A stretch of 64,000 nt of DNA from Rhodoferax ferrireducens (GTDB lineage Bacteria > Pseudomonadota > Gammaproteobacteria > Burkholderiales > Burkholderiaceae_C). Location of the stretch: NCBI GenBank assembly GCA_002083775.1, contig MTEI01000001.1:248001-312000 (forward strand), written 5' to 3'. Positions 1-9,901 of this stretch are shown piece after piece; position 1 is the first letter of the stretch, and each line of letters starts with the position of its first letter. Under the pieces are notes generated by a model, which saw nothing but the letters and a program-made list of their open reading frames with translations, had not been told where the DNA came from and searched no databases. The translations under genes were made by a program, and so were the position numbers.

Positions 1-615
1 TTTAGCAGCGTGGCTGCGAGTTCGCGAATTTCGTCACTGAAAGTGGCCGAGAACAGCAGGCTTTGCTTGTCTTTAGGCACGGCGGCCAGCACCTTTTTCA
101 CGTCATGGATGAAGCCCATGTCGAGCATGCGGTCGGCCTCATCGAGCACCAGAATCTGCACCTGGCCCAAATCGACCATGCCTTGCTGCATCAGGTCCAG
201 CAGGCGTCCGGGGGTGGCCACCAAGATGTCCACGCCTTTTTTCATGCGGCTGATTTGTGGGTTCATGCCAACGCCGCCAAACACCGCAGCCGAGGTGATC
301 TCCAGGTATTTGCCGTAGGTTTGTACCGATTCTTCCACTTGGGCGGCCAGTTCCCGCGTCGGGGTCAACACCAGCGCGCGAATGGCGATGCCGCCAAATT
401 TGTTGCGTGGCGCTTCGGCGGCGCAGAGTTTGTTGAGCATGGGTAGCACAAACGCTGCGGTCTTACCCGTGCCGGTTTGCGCGCCGCCCAGCAGATCGTT
501 GCCTGCCAGGACCAGCGGAATCGCCTGGGCCTGAATCGGTGTGGGGGTTTCGTAGCCTTGCTCCAGCACGGCCTTGATGATGGCCGGAGCCAAATTGAGT
601 TCTTCAAATTTCATT
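1..615 (-). CDS. rhlE: DEAD-box ATP-dependent RNA helicase, RhlE type (3' part outside window)
   Basis: The reading frame on the minus strand runs from ATG at 615 to the window edge, giving the first 205 residues. Visible helicase core motifs in order are the Q-motif ([11 protein letters not shown]), motif I (AQTGTGKT), motif Ia (PTRELAAQ), the GG motif, motif Ib (TPGRLLD), motif II ([11 protein letters not shown]) and motif III (SAT). These define helicase domain 1 of a DEAD-box protein. The short N-terminus and the [11 protein letters not shown] form fit RhlE-like enzymes, which unwind RNA duplexes in ribosome assembly and mRNA decay. The second RecA domain and C-terminal tail lie beyond base 1, so the subtype is an inference. 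It is divergent from ettA, with 243 bp between them. Confidence 0.88.
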
Positions 616-858
616 GTGAGATGCACCCCATCCAGGGTGCCAGGACATCAGCCCGTTTTGGCGCGTTGTCGCGACAATTCAGTCAAAGGCAGATGGGATC
701 AAAAACGGAACCTCAAAAGTGCTGAAGTTCCCAGCAAGGTGCTGGCGTTGCAGGTAACTGAAGTCCCACAACAGCGCGCATTGTCGCACGGCCACGCGGA
801 TTCTTGCGGGTGAAGCCCGATAATGGCGGTTTTTCACTGACACAACATCACAGGTCCT

Positions 859-2520
859 ATGGCTCAATACGTATTTTCGATGAACCGCCTTGGCAAGATC
901 GTGCCGCCCAAGCGGCATATCCTGAAAGACATCTCGCTGAGTTTTTTCCCCGGTGCCAAGATCGGTGTGCTCGGCACCAATGGCTCGGGCAAGTCCACCC
1001 TGCTGAAAATCATGGCGGGTCTGGACAAGGACATTGAAGGCGAAGCCATCCCGATGCCGGGCCTGAACATCGGGTATTTGCCGCAGGAGCCGCAGCTCGA
1101 TCCAACCCAGACGGTGCGCGAGAGCATTGAGGCCGGCATGGGCAAACTGTTTGCTGCCAAGGCGCGCCTGGAAGAGGTGTACATCGCCTATGGCGCCGAC
1201 GACGCTGATTTTGATGCCCTCGCCGCCGAGCAGGCCGAGCTGGAAGCCATCATTGCAACCGCTGGGACCGACTCCGAGCATCAGCTTGAAATCGCCGCCG
1301 ATGCGCTGCGCTTGCCACCGTGGGATGCGGTGATCGGTGTGCTGTCGGGCGGTGAAAAGCGCCGGGTGGCGCTGTGCAGCTTGCTGCTGAGCCACCCTGA
1401 CATGCTGTTGCTCGACGAGCCGACCAACCACCTGGACGCCGAGTCGGTGGACTGGTTGGAGCAGTTTTTGCAGCGCTACAGCGGCACCGTGGTGGCGATC
1501 ACCCACGACCGCTACTTTCTGGACAACGCCGCTGAGTGGATTCTGGAAATGGACCGGGGTTCGGGCATCCCTTACAAGGGCAACTACAGCGCGTGGATGG
1601 AGCAAAAGCAGGCTCGCCTGGAGCAGGAAAAGAAGGGCGAAGAGTCCCGCGCCAAGACCCTGAAGAAAGAGCTGGAATGGTCACGCCAGAATCCGAAAGC
1701 GCGCCAAGCCAAGAGCAAGGCGCGGCTGGCCCGGTTTGAAGAACTATCAGACTTTGAATACCAAAAACGCAACGAAACCAACGAAATCTTCATCCCGGTG
1801 GCGGACCGCCTGGGCCAGGAGGTGATTGAATTCGTCAACGTCAGCAAATCCTTTGGGGACCGGTTGCTGATTGACAACCTGAGCTTCAAGGTGCCGCCAG
1901 GCGCCATCGTCGGCATCATCGGCCCCAACGGTGCCGGTAAGTCAACGCTGTTTCGCATGATTTCGGGCCAGCAAAAGCCCGACAGTGGCGAGGTGAAGAT
2001 CGGCCAAACTGTCAAGATGGCGTTTGTGGATCAGAACCGTGATGACCTGGCGAATGAAAAAACCGTCTGGGAAGATGTCTCGGGCGGGCTGGACATGCTC
2101 AACATCGGCAAGTTCACCATGGCCAGCCGCGCCTATTGCGGGCGCTTCAACTTCAACGGGGCGGACCAGCAAAAACGCGTTGGAACACTGTCCGGCGGTG
2201 AACGTGGTCGCCTGCACCTGGCAAAAACCCTGATTGCCGGTGGCAATGTGCTGATGCTCGATGAGCCCTCCAACGACCTGGACGTGGAAACCCTGCGGGC
2301 GCTGGAAGATGCGCTGCTGGAGTTTGCTGGCTCGATCATGGTCATCAGCCACGACCGCTGGTTCCTGGACCGCATTGCCACCCACATCCTGGCCTGTGAG
2401 GGCGACAGCCAGTGGACCTTCTACAACGGCAACTACCACGACTACGAAGAAGACAAGAAGCGGCGTCTGGGTGAAGAGGGTGCCAAACCCAAGCGTATGC
2501 GCTTCAAGGCTTTAAAGTAA
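859..2520 (+). CDS. ettA: Energy-dependent translational throttle protein EttA (ABC-F ATPase)
   Basis: A 553-residue soluble protein with two ABC domains and no membrane segments. Domain 1 has Walker A GTNGSGKS (about 39-46), signature LSGGEKRRV (162-170) and Walker B LLLDEPTNHL. Domain 2 has GPNGAGKS, LSGGERGRL and LMLDEPSNDLD. The linker carries the EttA-type P-site tRNA interaction motif (ELEWSRQNPKARQAKSKARL). The length matches EttA (about 555 aa). Family knowledge: EttA binds the ribosomal E site and gates the first peptide bond according to the ADP/ATP ratio. The N-terminus, starting MAQYVFSM, fixes the start. Uup is the alternative ABC-F, but it carries a C-terminal coiled coil that is absent here. 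Confidence 0.95.
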   Translation: MAQYVFSMNRLGKIVPPKRHILKDISLSFFPGAKIGVLGTNGSGKSTLLKIMAGLDKDIEGEAIPMPGLNIGYLPQEPQLDPTQTVRESIEAGMGKLFAAKARLEEVYIAYGADDADFDALAAEQAELEAIIATAGTDSEHQLEIAADALRLPPWDAVIGVLSGGEKRRVALCSLLLSHPDMLLLDEPTNHLDAESVDWLEQFLQRYSGTVVAITHDRYFLDNAAEWILEMDRGSGIPYKGNYSAWMEQKQARLEQEKKGEESRAKTLKKELEWSRQNPKARQAKSKARLARFEELSDFEYQKRNETNEIFIPVADRLGQEVIEFVNVSKSFGDRLLIDNLSFKVPPGAIVGIIGPNGAGKSTLFRMISGQQKPDSGEVKIGQTVKMAFVDQNRDDLANEKTVWEDVSGGLDMLNIGKFTMASRAYCGRFNFNGADQQKRVGTLSGGERGRLHLAKTLIAGGNVLMLDEPSNDLDVETLRALEDALLEFAGSIMVISHDRWFLDRIATHILACEGDSQWTFYNGNYHDYEEDKKRRLGEEGAKPKRMRFKALK

Positions 2521-2561
2521 CTTCGAGGCGCCTCATAGCTGTCACCCGGGCCAGGTTCAAT

Positions 2562-4820
2562 ATGCCGTCTATGTCCATCTATCAAAGTTTGCTGGATCAA
2601 GCCACCCAGGGGGGGGCCGCGTTGGTGTCGACGGTTGCTTTGGCAGCCAGACAATCCATGCGCGCCGAGGTGCAACTCACACGCAACCTGAGCGAACGTG
2701 AACAGTTGGAGCTCAGCTTCCGGTTGCTGGAAACGCAGGCACCTCAGCTTGGCGCGCGTTTTCCCATTGTTCTGCGGGAGATCTTTCAACGTTACGAGGG
2801 TGTTGACTCGGGTCATGATGATCTGGCGAGTCGCCCTTTGCGCCTGGATCAACTCGAACTGATGGACGAAGGCCAGGTGCAGGAGCGGGTGGAATTGGCC
2901 CGCATGTTGCAGCATGTGTTGCTGGAAGCAGAGGCTTCGCTGACTGAACTCAACAGTTATGTCTGTGCCCTGATGGGGCTGCAGCGGGTCTGCCCCGAGC
3001 GCAACCCGTTGCGACCTGATTCTTATGTGTCGGCATTGCAGCAGGTGATGACCGAGCTGAAGGTGCCAACCCGGGTGCGCGCCACCTGGCTGCACCACAT
3101 GGCCTCTGCCTTGGGACGTGCGCTGTCAGCCGCTTATCAGGCGTGGTCGGACGGTTTGCAGCGCCAGGATGTACGGCGTGCGGGCTTTACGGTGATCCGT
3201 ACCCCCGAGGCTGCGCCAACCACCAGCCCTGGCACGCCCGGTCGCCCAGCGCGGGCGGTGTGGACGCCGCAATACCGGCAAACCGTGCTGACACTGGACA
3301 AACTCCGGCGTTTGATGGCAGGCGAACTGGATGCGCCGGCAGATGATCCCAAGGCCGCCTTTGCCCAGCAGTTCAGCCGCGAATTCGAATCTGGCGCGGG
3401 TAACTTGGGCGCAGCGGCCAGGGCTGCGCCGGACACCGCTTTTCAGAGCACCGTGCCTGCGGCACTGGATGCCTTGCAGGAAATGCAGCAGGTGGAAGCG
3501 GTGGTCCAACGTATGCAGCAGCGCCCCGCAGCGTCTGCTGGACGCGCAGACGGCCGCTCGGCCGCAGATGCTGTGCGCGACGATCTGACACGCGCCGCCA
3601 CATCCGCCAGCCAAGTGCTCAGCCTTGAAGTGGTGTCCCTGATGGTGGCCAACCTGGTGCAGGACACCCGGTTGCTGGCGCCGATTCGCAAAGTGATCGA
3701 AAGGCTGGAGCCTGCCTTGTTGCGTTTGGTCGTCATCGACCCCCGGTTTTTCATCGACCGGATGCATCCGGCACGTCAGTTGTTGCAGGAAATTTCCCAG
3801 CGGGGGCTGGCCTTTGCGGCTGAGGGTGATCCAGAATTTCAAGACTTTTTATTGTCTTTGCAGCGGCATGTCAGTCCGTTGGCCGTGCTCAATATTGACA
3901 GCGTTCTGCCCTTTGAAGCGGCGTTGAAGCAATTCACGCAAGACGGGGACGATCCCAAAATCAGGGCCAATCTGAGCAGTCAGATCCACAGTGCAGCGGC
4001 CGTGCTGGGCTATGCAGAGGCGCGCAACTTGCGGGCTGAAAGCATGGCGGAAAGCCTGAAGGCGCTACCCGAACTTGGCAAGGTGCCGAAAGAGGTGTCA
4101 GAGTTTCTATGCGGTCCTTGGACGCAGGTGATGGCGCAGGCTGAACTGAAAGACCCGGCTAAGTCGGACGATCCAGGTCACTACAAGATGCTGGTCAGTG
4201 ACCTGCTCTGGAGTGCGCAACCCGATTTGACCCGAAAGGATGTCAGTCGGCTGACCAAACTGGTTCCCCGGTTGCTCTCTGGCCTGCGCGAGGGCTTGGG
4301 CCTGATTGGTTACCCCTCTACCAAGACCAGTCTGTTTTTTGATGTGCTGATGAAACTGCATCATCAGGCCTTCAGACCGCCCCCCAAAGAAGAGCCACTT
4401 GTTGTTGGTCTGGAAGAAGGCTTGCTGGGGAGTCAGGACCATTGGGTGGCGCCGTCTGAAGCCAAGGCTTCCGGGTTCATGGTGTTTGCTGATGAGGAAG
4501 TGCAGGAAACCCCGCAACCGCCGGTTGTGGCCACTGTGCCTGATGCCGTGCCCGTGGCGCTCAAACTGGGCGCCTGGGTCGAAGTCCAGCTCAAAGGGGC
4601 GTGGCAGCGCATGCAACTGTCCTGGGTCAGCCCGCATGGCACCATGTTTCTGTTCACCAGTTCCCGCGGCAAAACCCAGTCCATGACCCAGCGGTTTTTC
4701 GAGCGCATGCTGGCCGAGGGCAAATTGCGGGTGGTTTCCGAGCAGGCGTCCATGGTGGACGGGGCGCTGGATGCCGTCGTGCACACCGCCATGCTCAACA
4801 GCATCGACAGTCGCGCCTGA
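2562..4820 (+). CDS. DUF1631 family protein
   Basis: A 752-residue protein of the DUF1631 family, common in Beta- and Gammaproteobacteria and of unknown function. It looks cytoplasmic, with no signal peptide or membrane span, and is largely helical and Gln/Leu-rich. The last 100 residues or so (GAWVEVQLKGAWQRMQLSW, then a VSPHGTMFLFTS segment) look like a small beta-barrel with PilZ-like character; this is an inference from pattern only. It lies 41 bp after ettA on the same strand. ATG at 2562 is used; a second in-frame ATG at 2571 is equally possible. Confidence 0.8.
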   Translation: MPSMSIYQSLLDQATQGGAALVSTVALAARQSMRAEVQLTRNLSEREQLELSFRLLETQAPQLGARFPIVLREIFQRYEGVDSGHDDLASRPLRLDQLELMDEGQVQERVELARMLQHVLLEAEASLTELNSYVCALMGLQRVCPERNPLRPDSYVSALQQVMTELKVPTRVRATWLHHMASALGRALSAAYQAWSDGLQRQDVRRAGFTVIRTPEAAPTTSPGTPGRPARAVWTPQYRQTVLTLDKLRRLMAGELDAPADDPKAAFAQQFSREFESGAGNLGAAARAAPDTAFQSTVPAALDALQEMQQVEAVVQRMQQRPAASAGRADGRSAADAVRDDLTRAATSASQVLSLEVVSLMVANLVQDTRLLAPIRKVIERLEPALLRLVVIDPRFFIDRMHPARQLLQEISQRGLAFAAEGDPEFQDFLLSLQRHVSPLAVLNIDSVLPFEAALKQFTQDGDDPKIRANLSSQIHSAAAVLGYAEARNLRAESMAESLKALPELGKVPKEVSEFLCGPWTQVMAQAELKDPAKSDDPGHYKMLVSDLLWSAQPDLTRKDVSRLTKLVPRLLSGLREGLGLIGYPSTKTSLFFDVLMKLHHQAFRPPPKEEPLVVGLEEGLLGSQDHWVAPSEAKASGFMVFADEEVQETPQPPVVATVPDAVPVALKLGAWVEVQLKGAWQRMQLSWVSPHGTMFLFTSSRGKTQSMTQRFFERMLAEGKLRVVSEQASMVDGALDAVVHTAMLNSIDSRA

Positions 4821-4824
4821 TTTT

Positions 4825-5271
4825 TCAGCCCGCGAGTGCAGCCTTGACAGCCTGTGACACCAAGGCCATATCTGCTTTGCCTGCCAGTTGTGCCTTAACT
4901 GCGCCCATGACCTTGCCCATATCGCCTGGGCCTTTGGCACCCAGGGTGACCACGATGGCGGCCACTGCCGCCGTGATCTCCTCGCCTCTCAGGCGTTGTG
5001 GCAGGTAGGCCTCTAGCACCTTGATCTCGTCACTCTCCTTGTCAGCGAGGTCCTGCCTTTTGGCCTGCAGGTAAGCTGCGACCGAGTCCTTGCGCTGCTT
5101 GATCAGTTTGTCGATGATGCCCACCAGCATGGCATCGTCCACCACCACCCGTTCGTCCACCTCTTTTTGTTTGACCGCCGACAACAGCAGTCGAATGGTG
5201 CCAAGACGGATGCTGTCTTTGGCACGCATGGCATTTTTCATGTCTTCGGTGACCTGGTCTTTGAGTGACAT
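4825..5271 (-). CDS. yqeY: GatB/YqeY domain protein
   Basis: A 148-residue YqeY-family protein (MSLKDQVTEDMKNAMRAKD at the N-terminus, YLPQRLRGEEITAAV in the middle). The fold is shared with the tRNA-binding tail of GatB. In many bacteria it sits beside rpsU, as here, but its role is unsettled. An in-frame upstream extension to 5406 runs through the rpsU terminator and has no family similarity, so ATG 5271 is chosen. It is co-oriented with rpsU but separated by a clear terminator. Confidence 0.9.
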   Translation of the reverse strand: MSLKDQVTEDMKNAMRAKDSIRLGTIRLLLSAVKQKEVDERVVVDDAMLVGIIDKLIKQRKDSVAAYLQAKRQDLADKESDEIKVLEAYLPQRLRGEEITAAVAAIVVTLGAKGPGDMGKVMGAVKAQLAGKADMALVSQAVKAALAG

Positions 5272-5344
5272 TGTGGGCTCCTGCTGGGTGAAAAGTCGGG
5301 GGTTGGATGGAGGCACCGGCAGACAGAAGGCACCTGTCAGCAAC

Positions 5345-5380
5345 AAAAAAGCCCGCCTGAGCGTCCCCGGCGAGCTTTTT
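5345..5380 (-). terminator. Rho-independent terminator downstream of rpsU
   Basis: Read on the minus strand, an AAAAAGCTCGCC arm pairs with GGCGGGCTTTTT across a short loop (one G-U wobble) and ends in a T-run. It lies 72 bp past the rpsU stop and before yqeY, so yqeY probably receives only read-through or has its own promoter. Confidence 0.85.
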
Positions 5381-5451
5381 AAGGTGTCAAACCTTGACGA
5401 TGCCAAAAACAGAGTGGGTGCGCTTGGCTCCCCGCACTCTGTTCAAGTGGT

Positions 5452-5664
5452 TTAGTACATCTTCTTGGGCAACTGCATGGCGCGAATGCGCTTGTAGTTG
5501 CGTTTGACGGCAGCTGCCTTCTTGCGCTTGCGTTCGGCAGTGGGCTTTTCATAGAACTCGCGTGCACGCAAGTCAGTCAGCAGGCCCAATTTTTCAATGG
5601 TGCGCTTGAAGCGACGCAGCGCTACGTCAAAAGGTTCGTTTTCTTTAACACGGATGGTTGTCAT
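5452..5664 (-). CDS. rpsU: 30S ribosomal protein S21
   Basis: A 70-residue basic protein starting [20 protein letters not shown], the standard S21 N-terminus, with a Lys/Arg-rich tail ([15 protein letters not shown]). S21 joins the 30S platform and helps mRNA engagement at initiation. The ATG at 5664 matches the family start; an extra 6 residues are possible upstream but atypical. A good sigma70 promoter lies about 120 bp upstream. Confidence 0.97.
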   Translation of the reverse strand: MTTIRVKENEPFDVALRRFKRTIEKLGLLTDLRAREFYEKPTAERKRKKAAAVKRNYKRIRAMQLPKKMY

Positions 5665-5787
5665 GAACGTCAGGTTATCCAAATTGTGCAGACTTCAAAA
5701 ATTGGAAGATCGGGCCAAAATTTGATCTTGCGAATTTCTCCGCTTAAAAGTTGATCAGGCAGCGGAGTTTTGCCAGCAAAGCCATAC

Positions 5788-5816
5788 ATTATATCGATTA
5801 GATTGGCGCGTGGAAA
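5788..5816 (-). promoter_or_regulatory. Predicted sigma70 promoter for rpsU
   Basis: On the minus strand, TTTCCA (5811-5816) and a perfect TATAAT (5788-5793) are separated by 17 bp. The expected start near 5781 gives a leader of about 117 nt. That leader holds a CTCCGCT/AGCGGAG stem (5738-5744 with 5761-5767). Confidence 0.6.
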
Positions 5817-5865
5817 TACCGTGTGGCAAGAACAACGCATGACAGGCTGAACATCTGGATGGGGT

Positions 5866-6621
5866 TCAGTTAGACCAGGCGATACGTCTGGCCAGGCGCT
5901 CAAAACCCATGTCGGTGGCAACCGCCAGCAAACCGACCAGCAGCGCGCCCTGGATCACATAGGCAGTGTTGAAGCCGCTTAAGCCCACAATGATCGGAGA
6001 CCCCAGGGTTTTGGCGCCGACGGTCGAGGCAATGGCAGCCGTTCCGATGTTGATGATGACCGAGGTGCGAACACCGGCCAACCAGACGGGCAAGGCCAAA
6101 GGCACCTCCACTTGTCGCAGTGTCTGGCCTGAGGTCATGCCCATCGCCCGGGCAGACTCAAGGGCCGCTTGCGGCACAGCCGCCAGCCCGGCCAGTGTGG
6201 CCTGCAACACCGGTAGCAGGCCATACAAGGCCAGCGCGATCAAGGCGGGTAATTCACCAAAACCCACCATCGGCACCGCCAACGCCAGCACTGCAATCGG
6301 CGGAAAGGTCTGCCCGGTGGCTGCCAGGCTTTGCAGCATGGGCTCGAACACACGCCCACTGCGCCGCGTGACCGCAATGCCTGCGCCAATTCCGATCAGC
6401 GTGGCCAGCGTGCTGGACGCCAGGACCAGCGCCAGGTGTCGCCACAGCAATTCGGAAAACGGCTCTTGCAGATACACCGGGCGATCCTGCTGCGGAAACA
6501 GGGCGCCAAACACGATTTCGGAGTAGGGCAGGGCGTAGGTGAGCGCCAGCAACGCCGACAGTACCCATAGCAGCGGGTCTTTCAGCCAGTGAGGTGCCTT
6601 ACCAGGGGCGGTCTTGACCAT
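5866..6621 (-). CDS. yehW: Osmoprotectant ABC transporter permease, YehW type
   Basis: A 251-residue integral membrane protein of the BPD_transp_1 family with about six hydrophobic segments. The EAA loop ([26 protein letters not shown]) docks the ATPase. It is last in a four-gene minus-strand operon whose order (binding protein, large permease, ATPase, small permease) is that of E. coli osmF-yehY-yehX-yehW. Family role: low-affinity uptake of betaine-type compatible solutes. ATG 6621 starts 7 nt after the ATPase stop; an in-frame ATG at 6657 would overlap that gene. Substrate is inferred. Confidence 0.85.
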   Translation of the reverse strand: MVKTAPGKAPHWLKDPLLWVLSALLALTYALPYSEIVFGALFPQQDRPVYLQEPFSELLWRHLALVLASSTLATLIGIGAGIAVTRRSGRVFEPMLQSLAATGQTFPPIAVLALAVPMVGFGELPALIALALYGLLPVLQATLAGLAAVPQAALESARAMGMTSGQTLRQVEVPLALPVWLAGVRTSVIINIGTAAIASTVGAKTLGSPIIVGLSGFNTAYVIQGALLVGLLAVATDMGFERLARRIAWSN

Positions 6622-6628
6622 GCGCCGT

Positions 6629-7561
6629 TTAGCGGGGTGCAAAGATGTCAGCCGCATGCAGGCTACCCAATACTTGTTGCTGTGGGTTGACAACAGACAG
6701 GACCGACGTGCGATGCATCGCCAGCGTCGCCAAGGCTTCGCGCAGGGTTGCAGCTTCCGCCAGCGTGGGTGCGCCCGCCGGAGCGCGTTGTTGGCGCAGC
6801 AGCGGGGCAACAGGCTGCAGGGACAGCAATTTGATGCCCAGATCCGCCCGCCCGACAAAGTCCAGGACAAAGTCGTCAGCCGGGTTGGACAGCAATGCCA
6901 GCGGCGAGGCAACCTGCACCACCTGGCCGTGGTTGAGCAACACGATCCGGTCGGCCAGCAACAGGGCCTCGTCAATGTCGTGGGTGACCAGCACGATGGT
7001 TTTGCCGGAGCTTTGATGCACCCGCTTGAGTTCCAGCTGCAGTGCGGCGCGCGTGACCGGGTCGAGTGCGCCAAACGGCTCATCCATCAGCAGGACAGCC
7101 GGGTCAGCCGCCAGCGCACGCGCCACACCCACGCGCTGTTGCTGGCCACCCGACAGCTGATGCGGGTAGCGCTGGCGAAATTGCTCAGGCGCCATGCCAA
7201 ACAGCGTCAAGAGCTCACTGACGCGCTGGCTGATGCGCTCGCGTGGCCAGCCCAGCAACTGCGGCACGGTGGCGATGTTGCGCTCCACCGTCCAGTGCGG
7301 AAACAGGCCCACAGACTGGATGGCGTAGCCCATGCGCCGACGCAATTCACGTACGTCAAAGCTGTAGATCTCCCGCCCTTCCAGCAGAATGCGCCCCTGA
7401 TCGTGGTCGATCATTCGGTTGATCATTTTCAGGGCGGTGCTTTTCCCGGACCCTGAAGGGCCGATGAACACCACCAGTTCCCCCTGCGCAATGTGCAGGT
7501 TCAGGTTGTCGATGGCCCGCACGCCGTCGTAAGACTTGCCGATGTTCCGGAATTCGATCAT
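6629..7561 (-). CDS. yehX: Osmoprotectant ABC transporter ATP-binding protein, YehX/ProV type
   Basis: A 310-residue ATPase. Walker A is GPSGSGKS (34-41), Q-loop [13 protein letters not shown], signature [10 protein letters not shown], Walker [13 protein letters not shown] and switch His in VTHDIDEA. These follow the OpuCA/YehX subfamily. The last 50-60 residues form a CBS-like segment ([21 protein letters not shown]), as in ionic-strength-sensing relatives; only one such unit is visible. ATG 7561 overlaps the preceding permease stop by ATGA, showing translational coupling. Confidence 0.9.
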   Translation of the reverse strand: MIEFRNIGKSYDGVRAIDNLNLHIAQGELVVFIGPSGSGKSTALKMINRMIDHDQGRILLEGREIYSFDVRELRRRMGYAIQSVGLFPHWTVERNIATVPQLLGWPRERISQRVSELLTLFGMAPEQFRQRYPHQLSGGQQQRVGVARALAADPAVLLMDEPFGALDPVTRAALQLELKRVHQSSGKTIVLVTHDIDEALLLADRIVLLNHGQVVQVASPLALLSNPADDFVLDFVGRADLGIKLLSLQPVAPLLRQQRAPAGAPTLAEAATLREALATLAMHRTSVLSVVNPQQQVLGSLHAADIFAPR

Positions 7562-8808
7562 CCCGTGCGCCCTTCGGCGTTGGCCCAAGGTGTGGCAACC
7601 GTGGCGCGTGCTTGACCTGTTGCTGGCTGCGAGAGCACGATCAAGACCCTGAAAAAGGCATCGCCCAGCATGGCGAGCAGCACAATTGGCAGTACCCCCA
7701 GCAGCACCAAATCGTTGGCCGCGCTGAACAGTCCATCAAACATCAGAGACCCCAGCCCACCCGCACCCACCAACGCGGTAACGGCCGCCAAGCCGATGGT
7801 TTGAACCACGGCAGTGCGCAAGCCCGGCAACAGCACCGGCAGTGCCAGTGGCAATTCCACCTGCCAGAAGATTTGCGCATTGGTCATGCCCATCGCGCGG
7901 GCCGCTGTTTTTGCAGCGTCGGGGACTTGCTCCAGGCCAGCCAGGGCAGATCGGGTGATGGGCAGCAAGCTGTACAACACCAGCGCCAGCACGGCTGGTG
8001 CCAATCCCACACCACTGACGCCAGCCTGTGCCAGTGCCGGAAACTGCTGTGCCAGCCAGGCCAGTGGCGCCATGAACAAGCCAAAAAGTGCAATGGAGGG
8101 GATGGTCTGGACGATGTTGAGCAGCGGGAACACGCTCTGGCGTAGGCGCGGTACCCGGTTGCAGGCCCAGGCCAGTGGCAGACCCAGCAGCACTGAAGGT
8201 ACGACGGCGGTGGCCACAATCTGCAGGTGGCGCAGCACCGCTACCCAAAATACATCGTCGCGGTTGGCATATTCCTTCATGAGCGACAGGTCTTGGCCCA
8301 CGCCCAAGCTGATCAAGACCACCGCGGGTAAAGCGACCAGTGCCATCAAGGCATGACGCAGAACACTTGAGCGGCTTAGCCGCTGCAAGGCGTCCAGACT
8401 CGCCAGCCAGGCCAGTGCAACGATGCTCCAAAAGCCCGCACCCAAGGAGGTTCGTGCGAGGCTGGATTCAGTCAGTGCCACCTGCTGGGCATGGTGCCCG
8501 ACCAGCCAAAAAAGCCCCGCCAGGACACCAGACATGGATAAAAGCGTGGCGACCGGATGCAGCCAACCCGTCAGACCTGCTGGGGCAATACCAGTTGGGC
8601 GTTTCGTTGCTGCGTTGGTCGGGTAAAAAGCCAGAAAGATCAGGGGCAAGGCCAGCAGCCATGCCCAGTTGGGTAGCAATGCCGGTAACCCGACCGGTTC
8701 ACCCGACAGCAAGCGGTTGGGCGCCACCCGCACGGCGGGCAAAGCCCAGGCGGCCCACAGCCCTAGGCTTGTGCAGACCGTCAGAACCGGATGGGCTTGC
8801 AGCCGCAC
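7558..8808 (-). CDS. yehY: Osmoprotectant ABC transporter permease, YehY type
   Basis: A 416-residue membrane protein. An N-terminal half with several hydrophobic segments precedes a C-terminal permease domain with its own EAA loop (AKTAARAMGMTNAQIFWQVELP). The long N-terminal region is typical of YehY (about 385 aa) rather than of ordinary OpuCB permeases. The start is taken as GTG at 8808, six bases after the osmF stop; no ATG near the start fits. It overlaps yehX by 4 nt. Confidence 0.85.
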   Translation of the reverse strand: MRLQAHPVLTVCTSLGLWAAWALPAVRVAPNRLLSGEPVGLPALLPNWAWLLALPLIFLAFYPTNAATKRPTGIAPAGLTGWLHPVATLLSMSGVLAGLFWLVGHHAQQVALTESSLARTSLGAGFWSIVALAWLASLDALQRLSRSSVLRHALMALVALPAVVLISLGVGQDLSLMKEYANRDDVFWVAVLRHLQIVATAVVPSVLLGLPLAWACNRVPRLRQSVFPLLNIVQTIPSIALFGLFMAPLAWLAQQFPALAQAGVSGVGLAPAVLALVLYSLLPITRSALAGLEQVPDAAKTAARAMGMTNAQIFWQVELPLALPVLLPGLRTAVVQTIGLAAVTALVGAGGLGSLMFDGLFSAANDLVLLGVLPIVLLAMLGDAFFRVLIVLSQPATGQARATVATPWANAEGRTG

Positions 8809-8814
8809 GCCGGT

Positions 8815-9750
8815 TTACTTGATGAAACCCTTGCTGCGCAAATAGTCCCCAGCGACCTTGCGGGCATCCACGCCCTCCAGCTGGATGCGGGCGTTGAGCT
8901 GCTGCAGGGTTTCGGTGTCGAGTGACTTGAACACCGGTGCCAAAGCCGTCGCAACGATGGGGTGACGCTTGAGCGCTTCTTCGCGGATCAGTGGCGCCGG
9001 GGCATACACCGGCTGGGCACCCTTGGGGTCCTGCATGATGACCAGGCCCAGCGCCGAGACGGGGCCGTCTGTGCCGTATGCCATGGCGGCATTCACGCCG
9101 GAGGTCTTTTCAGCGGCAGCGCGGATGGTGGCCGCGGTGTCGCCACCGGCCAGCACCAGGGTCTGGTCAGGCCGCAGTGCCAAGCCATAAGCCGCAGTGA
9201 AAGCTGGCATGCCATCAGGGCGTTCCATGAATTCGGCCGAAGCTGCCAGTTTGAGCGGCCCCTTGCCTGCGGCAAATTTGGCCAGATCGTCCAGCGTGCG
9301 CAGCTGGTTGGCATTGGCCACATCTTTACGCACGGCAATGGCCCAGGTGTTGTTGGCATTGGCGGGCTCCAGCCAAACGATCCGGTTGCGCTCCAGATCC
9401 ATCTTTTTCACCAGTTCATAGCCCGCGCGCAGGTCTTTCCAGGCCTTGTTGCCTTCGTCGCCGAGCATGAAGGCGCCGTTGCCGGTGTATTCGGGGTACA
9501 GGTCAATTTCTCCGGCTACCAGCGCGGTACGCACCACCTTGGTGTTGCCCAGGGCCACCCGGTTGTCCACTTTCAGGCCCTGAGCTTCCAGCACCAGCAC
9601 GATGATGTTGCCTAGCAGCTTGCCTTCGGTGTCAATTTTGGAGCCCACGCGCAAAGGTGCAGCAGTTTGGGCCTGTGCGATCAAGGTAGAGCCCAGCAAG
9701 GCCGTCACACCAGCTGCCAGCAGGAACGAACGACGCCATTTCAAAAACAT
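8815..9750 (-). CDS. osmF: Osmoprotectant-binding periplasmic protein, OsmF/OpuAC type
   Basis: A 311-residue secreted protein. The signal peptide (MFLKWRRSFLLAAGVTALLG, cleavage likely after AQAQ-T) is followed by an OpuAC-type fold: RVGSKIDTEGKLLGNI, the DLYPEYTGNG motif shared with YehZ/OsmF, and a terminal QLEGVDARKVAGDYL block. It delivers quaternary-ammonium solutes to the YehYXW permease. ATG 9750 is preceded by AAAGGG at a proper distance; a TTG five codons upstream is less likely. First gene of the operon. Confidence 0.88.
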   Translation of the reverse strand: MFLKWRRSFLLAAGVTALLGSTLIAQAQTAAPLRVGSKIDTEGKLLGNIIVLVLEAQGLKVDNRVALGNTKVVRTALVAGEIDLYPEYTGNGAFMLGDEGNKAWKDLRAGYELVKKMDLERNRIVWLEPANANNTWAIAVRKDVANANQLRTLDDLAKFAAGKGPLKLAASAEFMERPDGMPAFTAAYGLALRPDQTLVLAGGDTAATIRAAAEKTSGVNAAMAYGTDGPVSALGLVIMQDPKGAQPVYAPAPLIREEALKRHPIVATALAPVFKSLDTETLQQLNARIQLEGVDARKVAGDYLRSKGFIK

Positions 9751-9901
9751 GGGGATCCCTTTCAAAAATATTGATCTGAACGCGCACGCAGGCGCAGATG
9801 TTGACTGAGGTTTGAGGATAAGCGAAAACCCATAGCCCCTCGCTCAAGGGCAGTGGCCAGGCTATGGTGCAATCCGGCTTTCATTGATCAAGGAGTTTGT
9901 C

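Noticed and set aside
679-1605. Long minus-strand frame of 308 codons across ettA
   Set aside because: Antisense shadow of a clear ettA gene in GC-rich DNA; composition is His/Gln/Arg-rich as expected for such shadows.
5670-5921. 83-codon minus-strand frame between rpsU and yehW
   Set aside because: It runs over the rpsU promoter and into yehW, with no ribosome site or recognisable composition.
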